NCBI RefSeq assembly: GCF_000161795.2
Contig: NZ_CP006882.1
Span: 806,001-870,000 of the forward strand
Direction: 5' to 3'
From: Synechococcus sp. WH 8109
GTDB lineage: Bacteria > Cyanobacteriota > Cyanobacteriia > PCC-6307 > Cyanobiaceae
DNA length: 64,000 bases
A program made the position numbers and the translations under genes. This document shows positions 8,534 through 16,609 of this stretch, piece after piece. Below the pieces are notes generated by a model. That model was not told where the DNA came from and made no database searches. It worked only from the letters and a program-made list of their open reading frames with translations. Positions within the stretch are counted from its first letter, which is position 1; the number at the start of each line of letters is the position of its first letter.

Positions 8534-10105
8534 ATGAAGTTTGTCCAGCAACTGCTGGTGGCTCCCGCAACCCTTGGCCTGATAGCCCCTTTGGCTGTTG
8601 TCAAAAGCCCAGCAGCTAATGCCGCCGAGCTGAACATCAACGGCGTTTCTGATTACGCGGCTTCCGTTGATCAGGTCACCAGTGTCACCCAATTCTCTGA
8701 CGTCTACCCCACCGACTGGGCCTATCAGGCACTGGCTGGTTTGGTTGAGACCTACGGCTGCGTGGCCGGTTACCCCAACGGCACCTTCCGTGGCAACCGG
8801 GCCATGACCCGCTACGAAGCGGCTGCCCTGCTGAACGCTTGCCTCGACCGCGTCACCGAAGTGACCGACGAGCTGCGTCGCCTGATGGCTGAGTTCGAAA
8901 CCGAGCTGGCCATCCTTAAGGGTCGTGTTGACGGCCTCGAGGCCCGCGTTGGAGAACTGGAAGCAATCCAGTTCTCCACCACCACCAAGCTCTCTGGCTT
9001 GGCGACTTTTGTTGTCGGAGCGAATCGCTTCAAGGGTTCAGCGAACCCACTTCGCGCAGATAGCAATGCCGAGTTCGGTGGAACTGTTTTCAATGTCGAC
9101 CTGCAGTTGGCTCTGGAGACCTCCTTCAGTGGTAAAGATCAGCTGACCACCGTTCTGCGTGCTGGCAACTTCGACGGTGACGACAATGTATTCGGCAGTG
9201 GAGGGCGGTCGGGTCTGGCCACCCTGGAAACCGCGTTCCAGGAGGGTGAGGAACCGAATCAACTGGTGATCGACAAACTTTTCTATTCCTTCCCGTTGGG
9301 GGATGAGATCACCATCACCACCGGCCCGATTGTTGGCCAGGAAGACATGCTCGCGATCTGGCCGAGCGTCTATCCCAGTGATCCGATCCTCGATGTGCTC
9401 ACGGTGAATGGAGCGCCGGGGGCATACAACAAAAACAAAGGTGCGGGCGTTGGCATCAGCTGGGCAGCGGAAAGCGGAGCCCGCGCGTCGGCCAACTATG
9501 TGGCAGCCAATGGTGCATCAAGCGACACCCGCCTCGGTGGCTTCGACACCGACGAGGCGGGCGGCACCGGCACCCTCCAGTTGGGTTGGGAGGGTGAGAA
9601 CTGGGGTGTTGCTGCCCTGTATTCCAAAGTCCAGAACGGTAAAGACCTGATCGTGTATGTCTCGCCCTTCGTGAGGGATCGCTTCAGTGATCTGGGCGTG
9701 ACTCACGCCTATGCCCTGGGTGCTTTCTGGCAGCCACTGGAGAGCGGCTGGCTTCCATCGCTGTCGCTCGGTTGGGGCATCAATCAGTCCGACACCCAGC
9801 GCAAAGGCCAGGTGAGAACCAGTCAGTCCTGGAGGGCTGGGCTGCAGTGGAACGATGTGTTGGCGGCGGGGAACAACGCCGGAATGGCTGTGGGCCAGCC
9901 CGTTTTTGCGACCGATCTTCGTGGTGGCGACACCCCTGCTGATGGTCAGTTCATCTGGGAGTGGTGGTATCAGTTCCAAGTGACCGACAACATCAGCATC
10001 ACCCCGGCGCTGTTCTATCTGTCGCGACCGATGGGTGAGCTCACACCGGAGGGTTCAACCTTCCAGCAACTGGGCGGCCTGATCAAAACGATATTTGTGT
10101 TCTGA
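8534..10105 (+). CDS. S-layer-homology porin (OprB/Som type, iron-uptake-porin-like)
   Basis: 523 residues: signal peptide ending near ANAAE; an SLH domain at about 55-105 (FSDVYPTDWAYQAL, GYPNGTFRG); a coiled linker (about 110-150, ELRRLMAEFETELAILKGRV); then an OprB-type beta-barrel that ends in a C-terminal aromatic residue (KTIFVF), typical of outer-membrane proteins. The SLH part anchors it to peptidoglycan. Its barrel differs from that of the second porin at 24466-25995, while the N-terminal coding DNA is almost identical. It starts 13 bases after the hupE terminator. Substrate is unknown; the neighbourhood suggests metals. Confidence 0.9.
   Translation: MKFVQQLLVAPATLGLIAPLAVVKSPAANAAELNINGVSDYAASVDQVTSVTQFSDVYPTDWAYQALAGLVETYGCVAGYPNGTFRGNRAMTRYEAAALLNACLDRVTEVTDELRRLMAEFETELAILKGRVDGLEARVGELEAIQFSTTTKLSGLATFVVGANRFKGSANPLRADSNAEFGGTVFNVDLQLALETSFSGKDQLTTVLRAGNFDGDDNVFGSGGRSGLATLETAFQEGEEPNQLVIDKLFYSFPLGDEITITTGPIVGQEDMLAIWPSVYPSDPILDVLTVNGAPGAYNKNKGAGVGISWAAESGARASANYVAANGASSDTRLGGFDTDEAGGTGTLQLGWEGENWGVAALYSKVQNGKDLIVYVSPFVRDRFSDLGVTHAYALGAFWQPLESGWLPSLSLGWGINQSDTQRKGQVRTSQSWRAGLQWNDVLAAGNNAGMAVGQPVFATDLRGGDTPADGQFIWEWWYQFQVTDNISITPALFYLSRPMGELTPEGSTFQQLGGLIKTIFVF
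8618..8992 (+). repeat. 375-bp inverted repeat, porin copy 1
   Basis: Matches 25558-25932 on the other strand with 7 mismatches by hand alignment and no gaps. It covers the SLH and coiled-linker coding part of the first porin. Outside the repeat the two porins diverge strongly. Confidence 0.92.
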
Positions 10106-10244
10106 TCCGAGGGGTCTTTCGCTTGATTCGAGGTCAACCGAGGCTGACTCCTGCCATCGGTTTGTTGATCTGCGCCCTCTTACCGTTTTCATGCGTGGGG
10201 CTGCTGTGGTGGATATTTGCCTTAATGACGAAACCAATAAAGAA

Positions 10245-10271
10245 ACCCCCCATCTCAATGAGATGAGGGGT
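10245..10271 (-). terminator. terminator downstream of isiA
   Basis: Arms CCCCCCATCTC and GAGATGAGGGG flank a short AAT loop. On the leftward strand the hairpin is followed by a T-rich stretch (TTTCTTTATT), which fits termination of the isiA transcript. Confidence 0.7.
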
Positions 10272-10292
10272 AAATCAGAAAAGGCAGATTAA

Positions 10293-11330
10293 TCAGGCAC
10301 TGACCTTGGAATTTCCCATGTTTTCAAGCGCTTCAGAAACACGCTTGAAGTTAAAGCCCATACCGCGTAAGGCATGCCAAAAATGTCCTTGAAGGAAAAA
10401 GAATGCAAGGTAGAAGTGCGTATTGGCCAGCCAAGCTCGGGCTGAGTGGTCACTACCTTCAAGAGCAGTTGTGTCGCTGAAGTAGGGAGAGAAGCCGAAG
10501 TTCAATTTCAATGGATCGCCATACAACTCAACGGGGTAAATTGTTGTGTTTTGAGCACACCAAATGGCGGTCACAAATCCCATCAGAGCTACACCAGCAA
10601 GCGAGTAAGACAGGATCGATTCGCCGTTGTAGATCAAGATCTTTTTGAAGGGTCCGAAAGGGCTGGAGATGATATGCCAAACACCACCAATCGTGAGAAT
10701 GAAAGCCAAAACAGCATGGCCACCCATCACGTCTTCAAGACTACTGATAGAGAGAAAATTAGCCTGATAACCCCACACCATGCTGAGGTCAATATTTGGT
10801 TCAACCCGTCGAACAGCTCCGATGGCGCTGTCGTAAATTCCATGGCGCTTTGCCCATTCAACGAAGGCAATGGCTCCGAGGCCAAGAAAAATCAGGTGAT
10901 GCCCCAGGATGAACGTGAGCTTTTTGCTATCACTCCATTCAAAGTGAAACTTTTGGGCGCGGCCTTCAGCTTCTGAAAGGTCCTTGGGCGCTCGAAGTGT
11001 ATGCCAGATTCCAGCTGCTCCAAGAACAGCGGATGAAACCAGATGGAATGCTGCGATCGCGATGAGGGGTTGTTGGTCAACGATTACAGAGCTTTCCCCT
11101 ACGCCGAAGCCAAGGCCGGCGAGATGTGGAATCAAAATCAGCCCTTGTTCTCCCATTGGCAGTGTTCCGTCATAACGGGCCAACTCAAACAAGGTGAATG
11201 CACCTGCCCAAAACATGATTAAACCTGCATGGGCAGCGTGGGCTGCAATGAAAGAACCGCTGCGCTTCGCGACTCCTGCATTTCCAGCCCACCAGTCATA
11301 ACTGACTGATGAACTTCCGTAAGACTGCAT
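10293..11330 (-). CDS. isiA: iron-stress chlorophyll-binding protein IsiA (CP43')
   Basis: 345 residues from ATG at 11330 (an in-frame TTG two codons earlier is less likely). The six-helix CP43-like core without the large lumenal loop identifies the IsiA/Pcb family: start MQSYG..YDWWAGNA, then FWAGAFTLFELARYD, MGEQGLILIPHLA, GHHLIFLG and SYSLAGVALMGFVTAIWCA. Histidines in helices bind chlorophyll a. IsiA forms antenna rings around photosystem I when iron is short. The nearby flavodoxin, ferredoxin, FutA and ferritin genes fit iron-stress use and favour IsiA over a constitutive Pcb. I found no clear Fur box immediately upstream. Confidence 0.9.
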   Translation of the reverse strand: MQSYGSSSVSYDWWAGNAGVAKRSGSFIAAHAAHAGLIMFWAGAFTLFELARYDGTLPMGEQGLILIPHLAGLGFGVGESSVIVDQQPLIAIAAFHLVSSAVLGAAGIWHTLRAPKDLSEAEGRAQKFHFEWSDSKKLTFILGHHLIFLGLGAIAFVEWAKRHGIYDSAIGAVRRVEPNIDLSMVWGYQANFLSISSLEDVMGGHAVLAFILTIGGVWHIISSPFGPFKKILIYNGESILSYSLAGVALMGFVTAIWCAQNTTIYPVELYGDPLKLNFGFSPYFSDTTALEGSDHSARAWLANTHFYLAFFFLQGHFWHALRGMGFNFKRVSEALENMGNSKVSA

Positions 11331-11903
11331 TTTCAAAAGGATGCGGCATGAAAAACATAATGAGTGCTGTCTATCGAATAAATCTGCTTTTACATAGCTT
11401 TGCAGGGGTAAGTCATATTTAACCGTTCAAAGAGTCATTTGATTTAAGAATTTTTTGTTCAATCTTTTGGGTAATTAATTTGGAACATTTGATTCTTTGG
11501 ATTGAAAGCTATGAGCTGCTTGATAAAAATTCTTTGCTCTGGCAAGCTGGCCAATTTGATGTCTGATTGCAGCCAATTGAGCGCAGAAGTTGTATCAAAT
11601 ATACCCGCCTAAGCAATGCAGTGCTCTCTAGATTGTGCTTGAGTTTGCATGATTTGCAGGTTTGGGCAAGACATGCTTCAGCTACACATCTCTAGTTCTT
11701 TAAAGATCTACTGTCAAAAAAAATCTACCTCCCGAAATTCCTAACGAGAAATAGATCACTTTGATTTTGTCGAAACCCGTCCAAGGTCGACAATTCAATT
11801 ATCCTGCTGTGTATTCCCTTGAGTGTTGGAAACTTAGCAAGCGAATGTTAGATCCTGAACATCTTTCAAGTCAAATGATCAAGGATCAGAGTGGCTGTCT
11901 TCC
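11331..11903. other. AT-rich intergenic region upstream of isiA
   Basis: About 570 bases with no convincing gene on either strand. It should hold the isiA promoter, and its right end is the 3' side of the leftward phosphatase gene. No palindrome matching a Fur box was seen. Confidence 0.5.
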
Positions 11904-12602
11904 TCAGTGTGTTGCCCACTCAGAAGGCAACACACTACCGATGATCTTGAAGCTTTTTCCCCCATCGGGCTGGAGGATAAATGCGATTCCTTGCGGTTCA
12001 GGATAAATTCCTGTTGCGGCCTCAAAAGGATCATCATGTCCGATAATGATTGTGTTGGTTCCTGGTAGAGGTGGGCGTGTTAATAAAGGCATGGCATTCT
12101 TTTTCATCAGTGCAATGTGATCTTCGGTGTAATCTTTATAAGGTAAAAAATTTAATCGGGAGTCTTTTTGGGTCCATTCCCCAAATGCGAGGTTTGCTGT
12201 TTTCCATGACCTGCAATACTCACTAACAATAATTTCACCGATTGGGATTCCTTTTGAAGCAAACGCCACGCCAATTTCGTGGGACTCTTTGATGCCCTGA
12301 GTGCTCAGCTTTCTCTGAGAACTACAATCATCGAGGCTCATCAGAGGATCAGCTTGGTCTGCGTAATCCCTCTCCGTGGTTGCATGACGAAAATAAATGA
12401 CATAGCCTCCATCCTTGATGGAATCCAGCAACATTGATTTCTCACTACTCGGTTCTGAAGTTAGGCCAATGACTTGTGTTTTAGTGTTTTGGTCCGCTGG
12501 GTTTTCAGCCTGACCACCATTGGAGGAGGAACCAGTTTCTCCATTCAGACTGCATGCACTCAAAAGTAATCCAGTGAACAATGAAATAAGAATTTTAGGC
12601 AC
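11904..12602 (-). CDS. histidine phosphatase family lipoprotein
   Basis: 232 residues. The N-terminus carries a lipobox (LLLSAC, Cys17), so the protein is probably lipid-anchored. The catalytic motif FRHATTERDYADQADP contains the RHxT core of histidine phosphatases; the second conserved histidine lies in IIIGHDDPFEAATG (about 192-205). A Ser/Gly-rich linker follows the lipid anchor. It resembles SixA/Ais-like periplasmic phosphatases rather than phosphoglycerate mutase. Substrate unknown. Confidence 0.82.
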   Translation of the reverse strand: MPKILISLFTGLLLSACSLNGETGSSSNGGQAENPADQNTKTQVIGLTSEPSSEKSMLLDSIKDGGYVIYFRHATTERDYADQADPLMSLDDCSSQRKLSTQGIKESHEIGVAFASKGIPIGEIIVSEYCRSWKTANLAFGEWTQKDSRLNFLPYKDYTEDHIALMKKNAMPLLTRPPLPGTNTIIIGHDDPFEAATGIYPEPQGIAFILQPDGGKSFKIIGSVLPSEWATH

Positions 12603-12699
12603 GAGATCGGTGGTTGAGATGCTTATTTGTCTTTCAGTGAATCTATAGTTTTGTCGACACCTTTTTCTTTTTCAGGAGTTGAAGGCATTGCTTTGGTTG

Positions 12700-12834
12700 C
12701 TACTTTTTTGGTTTGAGTTTGCTCGCATCCAGTCGTTTTTCGCCAAATGCTTTGTAGAGAAGCAGAATCAAGCTGCTTGTTAGTGGAATTGATGTGATTC
12801 CACCTACAGAAATTTCGAATCCTGATAAGGACAT
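12700..12834 (-). CDS. 44-residue membrane peptide, possibly frameshifted
   Basis: Starts MSLSGFEISVGG, has one hydrophobic segment (IPLTSSLILLLYKAF) and ends in a lysine-rich tail with stop TAG. The stop lies just after an A6 run. With one more A the frame would continue through MPSTPEKEKGVDKTIDSLKDK to a stop about 80 bases further on, giving about 71 residues. No clear ribosome binding site. Confidence 0.45.
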   Translation of the reverse strand: MSLSGFEISVGGITSIPLTSSLILLLYKAFGEKRLDASKLKPKK

Positions 12835-12884
12835 GGGAAAACTAAACAATCTCAAAAATAAACGTTTAATTTATGATCGTGTGG

Positions 12885-13052
12885 TTACGTTGACCTTAAA
12901 ACACGTTGACGCTCAATGACATTTTGAACTGTGGTCCGATGGGCTTCTGCAATTGCATCAACAAGGCCTATCGGCCATTCCGTTCCGCAGCGGATTTGTG
13001 CTTCTAATACCGATGCATCAAGTTTTGAAAACCGGGATGTTTTTTGAGACAT
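12885..13052 (-). CDS. 55-residue hypothetical protein
   Basis: ATG to TAA, 55 residues, charged and helical. The C-terminal half (AEAHRTTVQNVIERQRVL) could form a helix pair. No family recognised. It precedes the 44-residue membrane peptide in the same direction. Confidence 0.5.
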   Translation of the reverse strand: MSQKTSRFSKLDASVLEAQIRCGTEWPIGLVDAIAEAHRTTVQNVIERQRVLRST

Positions 13053-13136
13053 TGTGTTGATGGTGAGAAGTAGAAAACATCAACGCCAGTTATTGATGGG
13101 CAAAGATAAGACCAATCAACTGTTCTGGTTTGGTTA

Positions 13137-13209
13137 AAGCGAGACTCTGGCTCTTGAACCTGGAGGGAAGAAGAGTCAGATGACGCCCAATGAAACTGAC
13201 ATCATCAGA
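13137..13209 (+). repeat. diverged copy A of the multi-hairpin element
   Basis: Keeps the order of the family found at 14.2-16.1 kb: a GACTCTGGCTC-type left arm, AAGAGTCAG right arm, then CGCCCAATGA with a weak second stem (ATGA/TCAT). Degraded compared with the other copies. The rest of 13053-13489 shows no gene. Confidence 0.45.
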
Positions 13210-13489
13210 ATCATTGTTTGAACAGCTCCGGCTGAAGTGAACTGTCCTATCTAATTATCGCGTTGTGAACTGGCTCTTGTCTTTCACATGCTGCAGTAGC
13301 ACGTTTTAATTGATGCACACCCGTGTAAGTGATGCTATTTTTGAAAAAGTCTAAAGTTTGTAATTAATGGGAAGATGACGATCTATAGCATTACAGTACC
13401 TTGATTATCCCGTAAAAGTGTGCTTTCTGACTATGTCACCGTATTCATCGGTCGCAAGATAGTGCTAATGAATGTTTGCTCTTTTCTAC

Positions 13490-13696
13490 TTATTTGTGGC
13501 CTTGCTCTTTTGCTTTAAGTATTTGATTCTCGAGCCGCTCTTTCACCAATTGTCTGAAATCACAATAATCTATATCTTTCGTGTTTTTGTCGAGCATTAT
13601 TTCCTGCGCTTCTCTCATTAAATACTCGTAAGTGGTAGTGTCAGTCGTTCTGTTGGCGAGGTCAATGATGTGCGCGAAGGCCTCAATGTTGGTCAC
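13490..13696 (-). CDS. 68-residue hypothetical protein
   Basis: Soluble, helical, acidic and lysine-rich (EYLMREAQEIMLDKNTKD, VKERLENQILKAKEQ). Starts with ATG; no signal peptide or known motif. AT-rich codon use matches the island. Confidence 0.55.
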   Translation of the reverse strand: MTNIEAFAHIIDLANRTTDTTTYEYLMREAQEIMLDKNTKDIDYCDFRQLVKERLENQILKAKEQGHK

Positions 13697-13864
13697 GAAT
13701 AGATTGCTGCTTTGTGTAAGCTAGCTACTGCTGGGATCAATTTCTGCCCCAAATTCTACTGATCGATGTTGGTATTGATTGATTTGTGATGCCTCAGTGA
13801 TCTGTTTCGTTCGTTGCTCTACATCTGGTTCTTGCTTTTGGTATTTCTGGCATAAAATGATTTT

Positions 13865-13883
13865 CTCAAGTAATGGACTTGAG
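13865..13883. repeat. perfect 7-5-7 inverted repeat
   Basis: CTCAAGT and ACTTGAG flank AATGG. It lies between the L33 gene and the 68-residue gene in otherwise empty AT-rich DNA and could be an operator. There is no T-run that would make it a terminator. Confidence 0.4.
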
Positions 13884-13976
13884 CATGTTTAGATCTAACA
13901 TTTTAGATAACTAAATTTTGCTTTTGAAGCGGTCTCATTTGTTGAGCAACGTCTTTGAGTATTAAATATTTATCTC

Positions 13977-14177
13977 TTATTTTATCTCGCGATGAAGTGT
14001 CATCCTGTTGAGTTGAGGGCAGAATTTCATCAATTCGAGCCTTTCAGGATTGTTTCTTCGGTTTTTAGTTGTTGTATAGCGAGAGACTCCAGGGCTGCGT
14101 TTTTCAGCAGCAGTCGCTGTTCTGCATTCGGTGCATTCCAGTGTGACAACGATGCGAACGCCTTTGCTTTTGGCCAT
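13977..14177 (-). CDS. rpmG: 50S ribosomal protein L33, zinc-ribbon-deficient form
   Basis: 66 residues with the L33 signature [13 protein letters not shown], then [16 protein letters not shown] and the closing THLREIK-like end (TLHREIK). Normal zinc-binding L33 has two CxxC pairs. Here the first pair (CTEC) is kept but the second is broken: FCPQLN has one Cys and Leu where the partner Cys should be. L33 normally sits beside rpsR; this copy is isolated in the metal-stress island, so it may be a second, zinc-sparing paralogue. Whether a normal rpmG exists elsewhere cannot be seen. Confidence 0.9.
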   Translation of the reverse strand: MAKSKGVRIVVTLECTECRTATAAEKRSPGVSRYTTTKNRRNNPERLELMKFCPQLNRMTLHREIK

Positions 14178-14202
14178 AATGTTTCATTCCATTTCTAGGA
14201 GC

Positions 14203-14306
14203 AAGCAACTGGACTGACCCCCCTGGTTGAGTAGAGGAGCCAGTTGTAACCCCAGTGCGATGACCCGGATTAGTCATCGGATGAAGGTGCCTCGCGAGAA
14301 CCTTCA
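14203..14306 (+). repeat. multi-hairpin element, copy B
   Basis: Same architecture as the other copies but with different bases: outer stem CAACTGG/CCAGTTG (14206-14212, 14240-14246), second stem CGATGAC/GTCATCG (14258-14264, 14273-14279), third stem AAGGT/ACCTT with a GCGA-containing loop. It lies just upstream of the leftward L33 gene. A further, very degraded relative may lie at about 14390-14450. Confidence 0.6.
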
Positions 14307-14593
14307 AATGCATATTGGCTGGGTTTTCTCAGAGTGCGCGTACAAACCATCTAATTTCACCCGTCAAATGAATCGATGATTGGTTTCTTCTCCTCTGTGC
14401 CTTTAGTCTCGCCGCCTGTCCACTTATAGGAGAGGAGTCAGTAGTGTGAACAGACTGAGATAGCTCTGGATACAACCATTCATGCAGATGTTATGCGTGG
14501 ATTTGTCTGACTAGTCTCAATCCATTTCACGGCTCACGCCAGATGATGTTAATTTGCCTGTCAAATCAGCTTTGACATTTTTGGAATGAAATA

Positions 14594-14690
14594 ACGCTGA
14601 TCTGGCTCCCCGCATCGTCAGAGAGGGAGTCAGTGGTGTTATCAGCGCCCAATGGTGATTGCCCCCACCATTGGTTGGAGGTTTCCTGCG
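14594..14690 (+). repeat. multi-hairpin element, copy D
   Basis: Outer stem CGCTGAT (14595-14601) / ATCAGCG (14641-14647); inner stem CTGGCTCCC (14602-14610) / GGGAGTCAG (14625-14633); second hairpin CCAATGGT (14649-14656) / ACCATTGG (14667-14674); then the GGAGGT segment. Confidence 0.75.
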
Positions 14691-14860
14691 ACGGAAAATC
14701 CACGATCACTATGGATTGATATATGGATTCTGCTGATCAAGATGATGCTGACCGGTGAATCAAATGAGCCTTTGGAAGGTTGTTGGGGGCAAAATGTTGA
14801 ACCGACTCGTTCCCCTCAAAAGAAATGTCAGCCGGTTGCTCTCTGTCTAGACGGTAGAAA

Positions 14861-14951
14861 TGCTGTTCTGACTCCCCCGGTTGAGAAGAAGAGTCAGCTG
14901 ACACTTATCGCCCAATGGTCATCACTCCATTGGATGGTGGAGGTCCTCCAA
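14861..14951 (+). repeat. multi-hairpin element, copy E
   Basis: Inner stem CTGACTC/GAGTCAG, second hairpin CCAATGG/CCATTGG, third hairpin GGAGG/CCTCC. The outer stem is weak in this copy. It begins the first of two ~560-bp duplicated units (14861-15420 and 15421-15983). Confidence 0.72.
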
Positions 14952-14987
14952 AGTGACAATCTCACCGACCATGGCTACTGCTTGTTC

Positions 14988-15254
14988 TTAAGAACAGATA
15001 GCTGGGATCCTATGAGCCGCGCAAATGTGCACAGTTGTTGACCAAAACACTGGACGAGTTGTGTTCACTGGTTGATCTTCCGGGGCTGGAGCTTTAATCC
15101 TGTTGTCTATCCGCAAAGGCGAAAACAGCAGAAGGTTTCCGGCAACCAGCCCTGCTGTGACAACAATCGCAGCAACTACTTCAAGCATCTCAGTGGTTTT
15201 GTTTTGCGAGGTCAAGTCACCCGTCAAACGCTGAACTGACTCCCCGTCAGCCAA
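14988..15254 (-). CDS. small membrane protein, paralogue 1
   Basis: Up to 88 codons from a TTG. The core GESVQRLTGDL, then LLLFSPLR after a hydrophobic helix (VVAAIVVTAGLVAGN), is shared with the ORF at 15654-15869, with mostly conservative changes (I/V, F/Y, L/M, T/S). The C-terminus differs because of a one-base indel relative to the other copy. The start overlaps hairpin copy F on the other strand. Start and expression are uncertain. Confidence 0.42.
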   Translation of the reverse strand: MADGESVQRLTGDLTSQNKTTEMLEVVAAIVVTAGLVAGNLLLFSPLRIDNRIKAPAPEDQPVNTTRPVFWSTTVHICAAHRIPAICS

Positions 15255-15330
15255 GAAAGGGAGTCAGCTTTTCTGGACAGCGCCCAATGGTCCCTACAAA
15301 AACCATGGGATGGAGGTCTTGTGGACTCCT
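15227..15330 (+). repeat. multi-hairpin element, copy F
   Basis: Outer stem CGCTG/CAGCG, inner stem CTGACTCCC/GGGAGTCAG, second hairpin CCCAATGGT/ACCAT-GGG, then GGAG/CTCC. The reverse strand of its 5' part is read as the start of the small membrane ORF. Confidence 0.75.
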
Positions 15331-15420
15331 AAGACAGAATCACCGCGTCGGGTGCACACCGCGATACAGATGAGGCGATAGCAGTGCCAAATGAGTCGTC
15401 ACAATGTTTTGGGAAGTCAA

Positions 15421-15518
15421 AACGCTGAACTGACTCCCCCGGTTGCGAAAGGGAGAGTCAGTACGGTTATCAGCGCCCAATGGTCATGCAGTTGCCATTG
15501 GATGGAGGTGAGCCTCCG
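15421..15518 (+). repeat. multi-hairpin element, copy G
   Basis: Outer stem GCTGA/TCAGC, inner stem GACTCCC with a shifted GGGAGAGTC partner, second hairpin CCAATGG/CCATTGG, third hairpin GGAGG/CCTCC. It begins the second ~560-bp duplicated unit. Confidence 0.77.
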
Positions 15519-15653
15519 AAACCACAATCTCACCGTCCATTGCTACTGACTGCTCTTAAGAGCGTTTGGCAGTGATCAAATGAGCCTCGCCAACGTCCAC
15601 AACTGTTCACAAGAACACTGGACGAGCTGCTGTCCCAGGTTGAGTTGGAGGGC

Positions 15654-15869
15654 CTAGAGCTTTATCCGGTTGTCCACCTGCAAAGGTGAATACAGCAAAA
15701 GGTTTCCGGCAACCAGCCCTGCTGTGCCGACAATCGCGGCGACCAATTCCAGCAACTCCGAGATTTTGTTTTGCGTGTTCAAGTCACCCGTCAAACGCTG
15801 AACTGACTCCCCGCTCGCCAGAGAGGGAGTCAGGTCGCTCCAGCGCCCAATGGCAAGGGTTAAAGCCAT
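15654..15869 (-). CDS. small membrane protein, paralogue 2
   Basis: Read from ATG at 15869 it has 71 residues; the part shared with paralogue 1 starts near 15818. A hydrophobic helix (LLELVAAIVGTAGLVAGNLL) is followed by SPLQVDNRIKL and a stop. A shorter form from TTG at 15794 (TGDLNTQNK) is possible. No known family; not a high-light-inducible protein, since the ExxNGR motif is absent. Confidence 0.42.
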   Translation of the reverse strand: MALTLAIGRWSDLTPSLASGESVQRLTGDLNTQNKISELLELVAAIVGTAGLVAGNLLLYSPLQVDNRIKL

Positions 15870-15893
15870 TGGATGGAGGTTTGGGGACTCCTT
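15793..15893 (+). repeat. multi-hairpin element, copy H
   Basis: Outer stem CGCTG/CAGCG, inner stem CTGACTCCC/GGGAGTCAG, second hairpin CCAATGGC/GCCATTGG (GGT/ACC in other copies has become GGC/GCC, a compensated change), then GGAG/CTCC. Confidence 0.77.
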
Positions 15894-15983
15894 AGACACA
15901 ATCACCCCTGTTGGGAATGAGACGCGATACAGATGAGTTGGTGGCAATGGCTAAATGAGTCACCCGAATGTTGTCGCAAGCCA

Positions 15984-16087
15984 AATCGCTGATCGAGCCC
16001 CCCGCTTGTGAAGAGCATTCAGACCCTGAACAAGCGCCCAACGGTCAATGGAGGAACCACTTAGTGGGGTACTCGAGGTTCCGTGAC
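15984..16087 (+). repeat. multi-hairpin element, copy I
   Basis: Last and more diverged copy of the array: CGCT/AGCG outer stem, GAGCC left arm, then the conserved GCGCCCAACGGT segment and a GAGGAACC/GGTTCC hairpin. Confidence 0.6.
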
Positions 16088-16609
16088 AATGATTTCACTT
16101 GTGATTGGCTGATCGCTGTGTTGATGAGGAGATGATGGCGACCCTCTGAGAGGTGGCAAGGTAGCGGTTGGTGACACCACCCACCCCTCTTTTCTGAGGG
16201 CAATTCAGTAGTGGTTATGGGTTGGTTCGTTGATGGGATTGACCAGTGTGCTGTTCATACACCTGATGACTCTCGAATAGCCAAGAGGTGGCTCTCCTTC
16301 GTGGACCCCAGCAGCATCAGCCGTTCCTTGACTTGCTTTTATCTGTACCGTCCAAATGCTGAGCTTTTTCCCATTGCAGCAGCCGGGGGAGGCTGATCAC
16401 AACAAAAGCTGCGTTCCTTGTGTTTTGATAAGGAAATACAGCGGAAACGCTCAATAAGAACGCCTCAGCGTTGTAAGCGATCCATTGGTCACTCAGTTAG
16501 CGAGGTGTACTGGGCCATATCCACATCGAGCCGATGCTTCGAATTCAGGGCGATGCTCAGCTGCTCCGCTCACTTCTTCTGAGTACGGATGGAGTTGGCC
16601 TGCAGCGTA
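16088..16609. other. intergenic region between hairpin array and Crp gene
   Basis: About 520 bases without a convincing gene. A 61-codon rightward frame at 16211-16396 exists but has no ribosome binding site and no recognisable content. Confidence 0.45.

Noticed and set aside
14386-14460. Further hairpin copy (C)
   Set aside because: Only the GAGGAGTCAG arm is recognisable; too degraded to count as a member.
14594-16087. CRISPR array
   Set aside because: Repeats are ~95 bp, diverged, irregularly spaced (about 190 to 375 bp) and structured. There are no cas genes.
14203-16087. Integron attC sites with gene cassettes
   Set aside because: Cassette-like spacing exists, but the elements have several separate hairpins and I could not find the RYYYAAC/GTTRRRY core pair or an integrase gene.
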